Source: Cytophagales bacterium (GTDB lineage: Bacteria; Bacteroidota; Bacteroidia; Cytophagales; Spirosomataceae). From it: a stretch of 64,000 nucleotides of DNA. This document shows positions 58,379 through 64,000 of this stretch, in pieces (position 1 is the first letter of the stretch; every line of letters begins with the position of its first letter). The stretch is taken from the NCBI GenBank assembly GCA_013298125.1, contig JAAFJP010000007.1:62001-126000 (forward strand), written 5' to 3'. The position numbers and the translations under genes were made by a program. The notes below the pieces were generated by a model. That model was not told the DNA's origin. It searched no databases and saw only the letters and a program-made list of their open reading frames with translations.

Positions 58379-60550
58379 CTACTTCAAAGGAATCCCTCGC
58401 TGAGTTAAAAACGTCACCGCATTTTGGTCTCCCTTCGCCACAGCATTTTGCATGGCTTTTATTCCGTTTGGAAAATCTCCGTGTTGTCCGTATTCCAAGC
58501 CAATGTTATAGTCAAAACTTCCGTCTTTTTTATCAGCTAAAATGCCCTTCTCCCATGCTTTGATAGCGTTTTGCCAGTCGCCTTTTGCTTTGTAGGCTAC
58601 CCCCAAATTCTTGAAAGCAACCGTAGCTTTTGGGTCAATTTTAATGGCTTTTTCTAATTCTTTTATTTCTCCGTCGTGGTCGCCTTTGTGATTCAAAATC
58701 GTACTGATATTGATGTGTGGGTCGGCAAATTTAGCATCCAAACTCATGGCGGTTTCATAACGTTTCATGGCTTCATTTTCATTGCCTTGTTTTGCCAAAC
58801 ACAAGCCCATGATGTTGTGGGCAAACTGGTTTTTGTTCTCAGATTTCTCTAAGGCAATTTTCGTTTCATCAATCGCAATATTGTATTTTCCTGTATAATA
58901 ATATGCCGCTCCAAGCATCCAGTGGAGGTTTTGCATTTCTTTGGGCTTAATTTTCAGAGCCGCCTCGAAATTATCAACCGTCAAATCATACTTCTTTTCA
59001 TCAAAATAAATCTGCCCCAAAGCCGTGTGAACATCGGCAGTTTTGAAGGTCGTTTTGTGGGTTTCTTCAAAATAAAATTTGGCTTTTTCGTTGTCTTTTT
59101 TACCAAACCAATACCAACCCATATTACTCGTAACCATCGGGTCAGAAGGGTGTTTTTCATAAATGGGCGTAAATAGTGTCAATGTATCTTTCCATTTAGT
59201 TGATTGATTGAACGAAAGAAACGTCAAACCCAACAAAAGCACCGCCCCAATGCCTGGCATGAGTTTATTGGTGGCAGTTTTTTGATAAAGTCTGTTTGCC
59301 AAAACTGCCAAAATCACCAAAGGTCCAATTGAAGAAACATAAAAATAACGGTCAGCCATTAAGGCACTACCCACAGGCAACACTTGTGAAACTGGGAAAA
59401 TTACGATGAGGAAATAAAGCCCTCCCCACCAAACCAATTTGTTCTTACGTCCCGCCCAAAACAAGGCTATTGCCAATACTAAAACACCCGCAAAGGCAGA
59501 ATAATAAATGGATGGAATTGTTCCCGTAGGTTTTTGTGGATAAGGATAAAAAGCGATGAGGTTGGTAGGTAAAACCATTTTTATCCAATAGTACAAAACG
59601 CCGTAGTTTATCATAAAAAAGCGTTCTGAGAAGGAATAAGCATCAGAAATTACCTTCGTAGCATTAGCCCCAGCATCACTTTGAGCCTTGATGGAGATGA
59701 TACCCGTAATCAAAGAAACGATAAAAAATGGAGCTTTTTCGATACCAATCTTGACGATTTGTTTACGATTTAATAGGAAATAATCCGTAATCAAAAACAC
59801 CACTGGCAAAATCACCGCCATACCTTTTGACAAACACGAAAGAATGAATAAGCCCAAGGCGTACCATAAGTGTTTGTTTTTCCAGTCAGTGATAACCTCA
59901 CCCCCAGCCCCTCTCCTACTGAGAGGGGAGTCGTCGCCGTGGTCGGTGTCCCCACTGACCACAGAAGTATATTTCAAATATTGCCAAAAAGACAAAAGCA
60001 AAAACAAGGTATAAAGCACGTCCTTGCGTTCAGCCGCCCACACCACCGACTCCACGTGTAGCGGGTGAATGGCAAAAAGCACCGAAGTAACCGCCCCAAT
60101 TAAGAAATTAGCACTCAATTTATTCACTACCTTAAACACCAAAATACTGTTTATGATGTGAATAAGCGTATTATTGCAATGATAAACCCAAGCCGTGTCC
60201 TTCACGAGCGAGTATTCGATGTAATACGTGACCATCGTGAGTGGATGCCAGTTACCGAGGTAAAAATCGGAAACGAGTGTCTTGAAATTTTTGAAGGAAA
60301 CCTGTCGTAAATCTTCGTTATTGACGATATAAAACATATCATCCCACACGTAACCATTCTGAAAACCAGGCAAAAAGGCAATTAAAGCACAAACGGCAAT
60401 GATACCCGCCAGAATCCAAAAATTGCGTTCAGTATAAGGAATTGGGGCAATCAAAACTTCGGGTTCTTTAACGATTTTTGCAGCCTGATTGACGTTTTGA
60501 GGCTTTTGAGAGATATTTTTAGGAGTCTGAGATACTTTATTCTTTGCCAT
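58379..60550 (-). CDS. TPR-containing multi-pass membrane protein (DUF1736/O-GT-like)
   Basis: FQNGYVWDDMFYIVNN, HPLTMVTYYIEYSL, HPLHVESVVWAAERKDVLYTLFLLLSFWQY; C-terminal TPR repeats. Confidence 0.88.
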   Translation of the reverse strand: MAKNKVSQTPKNISQKPQNVNQAAKIVKEPEVLIAPIPYTERNFWILAGIIAVCALIAFLPGFQNGYVWDDMFYIVNNEDLRQVSFKNFKTLVSDFYLGNWHPLTMVTYYIEYSLVKDTAWVYHCNNTLIHIINSILVFKVVNKLSANFLIGAVTSVLFAIHPLHVESVVWAAERKDVLYTLFLLLSFWQYLKYTSVVSGDTDHGDDSPLSRRGAGGEVITDWKNKHLWYALGLFILSCLSKGMAVILPVVFLITDYFLLNRKQIVKIGIEKAPFFIVSLITGIISIKAQSDAGANATKVISDAYSFSERFFMINYGVLYYWIKMVLPTNLIAFYPYPQKPTGTIPSIYYSAFAGVLVLAIALFWAGRKNKLVWWGGLYFLIVIFPVSQVLPVGSALMADRYFYVSSIGPLVILAVLANRLYQKTATNKLMPGIGAVLLLGLTFLSFNQSTKWKDTLTLFTPIYEKHPSDPMVTSNMGWYWFGKKDNEKAKFYFEETHKTTFKTADVHTALGQIYFDEKKYDLTVDNFEAALKIKPKEMQNLHWMLGAAYYYTGKYNIAIDETKIALEKSENKNQFAHNIMGLCLAKQGNENEAMKRYETAMSLDAKFADPHINISTILNHKGDHDGEIKELEKAIKIDPKATVAFKNLGVAYKAKGDWQNAIKAWEKGILADKKDGSFDYNIGLEYGQHGDFPNGIKAMQNAVAKGDQNAVTFLTQRGIPLK
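59893..59962. repeat. Palindromic repeat embedded in the TPR-protein CDS
   Basis: CACCCCCAGCCCCTCTCCTACTGAGAGGGGAGTCG (stem CCCCTCTC/GAGAGGGG) plus GTGGTCGGTGTCCCCACTGACCAC; encodes SGDTDHGDDSPLSRRGAGGE in frame. Confidence 0.85.
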
Positions 60551-60689
60551 ATTGTGAGTAAGGGAATTTCGGGTTTCTTAGTTATATGCAAATAGTATGC
60601 AAAACTAAAAAGATTTGTGGGAAATTGATTGTCAATGATTTATATTTGAATCTATTGTATGTTCATGAAGACAAAAGTGAAACAGTAAA

Positions 60690-61175
60690 ATGAATTTGAG
60701 AAAAGAAGATATAACAAAAGAAGAGAAAGAAATTTTAGTTGGACTTTTGAACAAAGAAAGGAGTAAAATTAGCCCTGAAATATTAGCCATTCTCATTTTT
60801 TCACTCATATTTATATTTTTACCAGGAAGAGGGAAACGTCTTTCTATGTACAATGAATATGGCTTTTGGGTAGCCTTCCCCATAGTGTTAGGTATTGGAC
60901 TAATACTTATTTTCTTTGATAAAAAAGAGAAAATAGAAGGTCTAAAAAAAGACATTGCTTCTGAGGAAAAAATTGTAGAGATTTTAAAAATTACAGATAA
61001 AGATACCTCCCTAAAAGATGAATACTTCATTAAAACTGATTCTACTATTTTGACTTTTCAGAAAATTATAGTACAAAAAGAAGAATTTAGTCAGTTGAAG
61101 ATTGATCAAGAGATAGTATTAGAATATGGAGAGAACTCAAAAACCTTATTCAACATAAATCTCAATATAAAATGA
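60690..61175 (+). CDS. Hypothetical membrane protein
   Basis: Intact ORF with two TM segments. Confidence 0.6.
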   Translation: MNLRKEDITKEEKEILVGLLNKERSKISPEILAILIFSLIFIFLPGRGKRLSMYNEYGFWVAFPIVLGIGLILIFFDKKEKIEGLKKDIASEEKIVEILKITDKDTSLKDEYFIKTDSTILTFQKIIVQKEEFSQLKIDQEIVLEYGENSKTLFNINLNIK

Positions 61176-61382
61176 TAATGTTTCTTTCTCAATTCCATGA
61201 TACAAAATACCATTTCTGAGACTTTTCCCTCATGTCCAAGTCAAAACAAAAGAAATTTCACCATTCCGTTAATTAATTCTAATGGATTCTCATTAATTTT
61301 GTACTTTTACAAGAAAATTGACTCAGGGCAATTCTTAATGCCCAATTATTGAACCCCAGATAACAAAGAACTAATCATAAAA

Positions 61383-62408
61383 ATGGGATTATTTAGCTTC
61401 CTAACATCAGACATTGCGATTGACCTTGGTACTGCCAACACGTTAATCATCCACAAAGACCGCATCGTAGTTGATGAACCATCAATTATCGCCTTAGACA
61501 AAGCCACTAATAAGGTTTTAGCCATCGGAAACAAGGCGATGCAAATGCACGAAAAAACCAACGAAAATATCAAAACCATCCGTCCGCTCAAAGACGGAGT
61601 AATTGCCGACTTTACCGCTGCCGAGTTGATGATTCGTGGAATGATAAAAATGATTGATACGGGCAGTCGTTTTTTTACGCCTTCGCACCGCATGGTTATT
61701 TGTATTCCTTCGGGTATTACGGAGGTTGAAAAACGTGCCGTAAAAGACTCTGCCGAACACGCAGGGGCAAAGGAAGTTTATATGGTTCACGAGCCAATCG
61801 CTGCGGCAATCGGTATCGGAATTGACATCGAACAACCCAACGGTTCAATGATTGTGGATATTGGTGGTGGTACTACTGAAATTGCTGTTATTGCCCTTTC
61901 AGGCATCGTTTGTGAGGCTTCTGTACGTATTGCGGGAGATGTTTTTACTCGTGATATTGTTGATTATATGCGTCGTGAACACAACCTTTTAATTGGTGAG
62001 CGTTCGGCTGAATTAATCAAAATTGAAGTGGGTTCGGCTCTACCAGAATTAGAAAATCCACCAGCAGATTATGAAATTCGTGGTCGTGATTTAATGACTG
62101 GTATTCCAAAAGAAATTAAAGTTACGTATTCAGAAATTGCGTACGCATTAGATAAATCAATCTCGAAAATTGAGGAGGCTGTAATGAAGGCTTTGGAGGT
62201 TTCACCACCAGAACTTTCGGCTGATATTTACCACAACGGTATTCACTTAACGGGTGGAGGTGCGTTGTTGCACGGTTTAGATAAGCGTTTAGCTAATAAA
62301 ACAAAATTACCAATCCACATTGCTGACGACCCTCTAAGAGCGGTTGTACGTGGAACGGGCGAGGTTTTGAAGCACTTAGACCACTTCAAGCCAATTCTTA
62401 TTTCTTAA
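61383..62408 (+). CDS. mreB: Rod shape-determining protein MreB
   Basis: IDLGTANTLIIHKDRIVVDEPSIIALD, VCIPSGITEVEKRAVKDSAEHAGAKEVYMVHEPIAAAIGIG, VDIGGGTTEIAVIALSGIV. Confidence 0.98.
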   Translation: MGLFSFLTSDIAIDLGTANTLIIHKDRIVVDEPSIIALDKATNKVLAIGNKAMQMHEKTNENIKTIRPLKDGVIADFTAAELMIRGMIKMIDTGSRFFTPSHRMVICIPSGITEVEKRAVKDSAEHAGAKEVYMVHEPIAAAIGIGIDIEQPNGSMIVDIGGGTTEIAVIALSGIVCEASVRIAGDVFTRDIVDYMRREHNLLIGERSAELIKIEVGSALPELENPPADYEIRGRDLMTGIPKEIKVTYSEIAYALDKSISKIEEAVMKALEVSPPELSADIYHNGIHLTGGGALLHGLDKRLANKTKLPIHIADDPLRAVVRGTGEVLKHLDHFKPILIS

Positions 62409-62500
62409 AGTTACCAAGTTTCTAAGTTGTTAAGTTATTAAGTTACGGAATTGATTTTCAATAACTTAGAAACTTAGCAACTTATTAATTTAAAAACTTC
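62409..62500. repeat. Inverted array with 8-nt period (AAGTTNYT)
   Basis: AAGTTTCT AAGTTGTT AAGTTATT AAGTTACG ... AATAACTTAGAAACTTAGCAACTT in the mreB-mreC gap. Confidence 0.8.
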
Positions 62501-62503
62501 CCC

Positions 62504-63349
62504 ATGTACCAACTCGTCCAATTCATATCCCGCCAACGAGCCTTCATTTTGTTCGCATTTTTGGAGGTGTTGAGTCTTTGGCTTTTTTATTCCTACAACA
62601 ACTACCCCAACGCTATCTTCTTCAATACCAGCAACTTCTATGCAGCAAAGGCTCTGAAAACGTCTAATTCGATAAAAGAATATTCAAATTTGAGAGAAGT
62701 AAACACAGAATTAGCGACTGAAAATAAGCGATTGAACGAGATGGTGGCGAAATTACAAGCCGAACAATTATCGAAGTCAATTCTTAATTATAAGGCAGAT
62801 TCAGCCGTGGCGGCACGATTTAAGTTTGTGTTGGCGAAAGTTCAGAATCTTACCACAACGCAATTCAACAATTATATCACAATAGACAAAGGCTCTGCCG
62901 ATGGACTTGCTCCTGGTATGGGGGTCATTTCTTCGACGGGGGTTGTGGGTAAAATCAAATCCTGTTCAGAACATTTCTCGGTAGTGATTTCGGTTTTGCA
63001 CTCTGAATATACAGTTTCTGCGAAATTGAAAAGTAATAATGAAATCGGTTCGGTGAAATGGGGAGGTACAAATCCTGATATTGTAGAAATGACGGATGTG
63101 TCTCGTTATAAGACAGTTAAGTTGAAAGATACCGTGGTTACGTCTGATTTTAACTACGTTTTTCCACCCAATATTACGATTGGTTATGTTAGAAAAGTAG
63201 GTGTAAAAGCTGACCAGACTTTCCACGAAATAGACGTTCAATTAGCCACTAATTTCCATACGCTTGCTTACGTATATGTGATAAACAACAAATTATTAGG
63301 TGAGCAAAAGACCTTGGAAGAGAAGAGTGGGGATGCGAAGGTGAAGTAA
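62504..63349 (+). CDS. mreC: Rod shape-determining protein MreC
   Basis: Position after mreB; TM + coiled coil + NYITIDKGSADGLAPGMGVISSTGVVGKIKSCSEHFSVVISVLH. Confidence 0.96.
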   Translation: MYQLVQFISRQRAFILFAFLEVLSLWLFYSYNNYPNAIFFNTSNFYAAKALKTSNSIKEYSNLREVNTELATENKRLNEMVAKLQAEQLSKSILNYKADSAVAARFKFVLAKVQNLTTTQFNNYITIDKGSADGLAPGMGVISSTGVVGKIKSCSEHFSVVISVLHSEYTVSAKLKSNNEIGSVKWGGTNPDIVEMTDVSRYKTVKLKDTVVTSDFNYVFPPNITIGYVRKVGVKADQTFHEIDVQLATNFHTLAYVYVINNKLLGEQKTLEEKSGDAKVK

Positions 63350-63356
63350 TTTTGGG

Positions 63357-63506
63357 TTGTTGGCTCTCAGCTTTCGGCTGTCAGCAATCGACTATGAAAT
63401 AACCATTCAGTATTAACATAAGTAAATAAAGTTGAAAGCCGATTGCCGACAGCTGAAAGCCAACAAAATAAAGCCGACAGCCGATAGCTGAAAGCCGACA
63501 GCCAAT
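63357..63506. repeat. Inverted array with 7-nt period (AGCCGAY)
   Basis: GTTGGCTCTCAGCTTTCGGCTGTCAGCAATCG ... CGATTGCCGACAGCTGAAAGCCAAC then AGCCGAC AGCCGAT AGCTGAA AGCCGAC AGCCAAT. Confidence 0.85.
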
Positions 63507-63511
63507 AATAA

Positions 63512-64000
63512 ATGACTCCCAAAAGTATATTTTCACAAGTTCTTGTCTTTGGATTTTACCTTTTGCTACAAATATTTTTTGTAAGGCAATTGGTACTTTT
63601 CAACTATGCCTTCTGTTTCGTATATATCGCTACGATTACGCTTTTGCCTTTTGAAATAAACAGAATAACGTTACTCCTCCTTGCATTTTTTGCGGGATTA
63701 ATGGTTGATATTTTTTACAATACCGTCGGAGCAAATGCTACTGCAATGACCCTAATAGCCTTTTTACGACCCACAGTCATTGATATTTTAACGCCTCAAC
63801 GTGGCTATGACGAACGCCAAACGCTTAGTCTAAATTCAATGGGTCTGACGTGGTTTGTTACCTACACAGCCACCCTCACGGTCATTCATCATTTTGTACT
63901 TTTCTTATTAGAAGCCTCTGATTGGGGGTTATTTTTACCTGTCTTATTGAAGGTAATTTGTAGTACCATTTTCACTACGGCAGTGATTGTGATTATTCAG
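63512..64000 (+). CDS. mreD: Rod shape-determining protein MreD (partial, runs off right edge)
   Basis: Manual reading: MTPKSIFSQVLVFGFYLLLQIFFVRQLVLFNYAFCFVYIATITLLPFEINRITLLLLAFFAGLMVDIFYNTVGANATAMT...; follows mreC. Confidence 0.85.
   Translation, partial: MTPKSIFSQVLVFGFYLLLQIFFVRQLVLFNYAFCFVYIATITLLPFEINRITLLLLAFFAGLMVDIFYNTVGANATAMTLIAFLRPTVIDILTPQRGYDERQTLSLNSMGLTWFVTYTATLTVIHHFVLFLLEASDWGLFLPVLLKVICSTIFTTAVIVIIQ

Noticed and set aside
58364-58381. (CT)n microsatellite at the 3' end of the TPR gene as a phase-variable tract
   Set aside because: It lies at and beyond the stop codon, so length changes would not switch the ORF.
63357-63506. mreC-mreD repeat array as a CRISPR array
   Set aside because: The 7-nt units are directly adjacent with no unique spacers of regular length, and no cas genes are visible.

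Overview
64 kb chromosomal window from a Bacteroidota bacterium. Low GC, a T9SS C-terminal sorting domain, TAnnTTTG -7 promoter boxes and the gene content point to a Cytophagales-like lineage; this is inference, as no search was run. About 65 CDS are supported. Most are small accessory, stress or metabolic genes each paired with a local regulator (Crp/Fnr, AraC, TetR, HxlR, GntR, LytTR): SDRs, DoxX proteins, thioredoxins, pirin, nitroreductase, aldo/keto reductase, DJ-1/PfpI, a GH78 rhamnosidase, RecQ, M3 peptidase, LipB, a TPR glycosyltransferase-like membrane protein, and mreB-mreC-mreD(partial) at the right edge. Main points of interest: (1) an exact 25-bp direct repeat upstream of both a LytS/LytTR two-component pair and the following secreted dehalogenase-redoxin-cytochrome c/Cu-monooxygenase-like T9SS operon; (2) a compact, toxin-less run of SUKH/DUF4304/GNAT-like genes resembling an immunity island; (3) several palindromic or MITE-like elements, including a ~146-bp element present twice in inverted orientation, a 161-bp element with 26-bp inverted termini supplying a stop codon, and a 177-bp element with 19-bp perfect TIRs; (4) short-period (7- or 8-nt) inverted arrays, two of them between mreB/mreC and mreC/mreD; (5) a duplicated promoter module and a nonsense-bearing SDR gene remnant; (6) a GH16 gene split at an A8 tract; (7) palindromic repeats that entered coding sequences (TPR protein, LipB C-terminus); (8) a fused sterol desaturase-ferredoxin reductase-like protein. 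No CRISPR array, rRNA or prophage was recognised; tRNAs were not exhaustively excluded.
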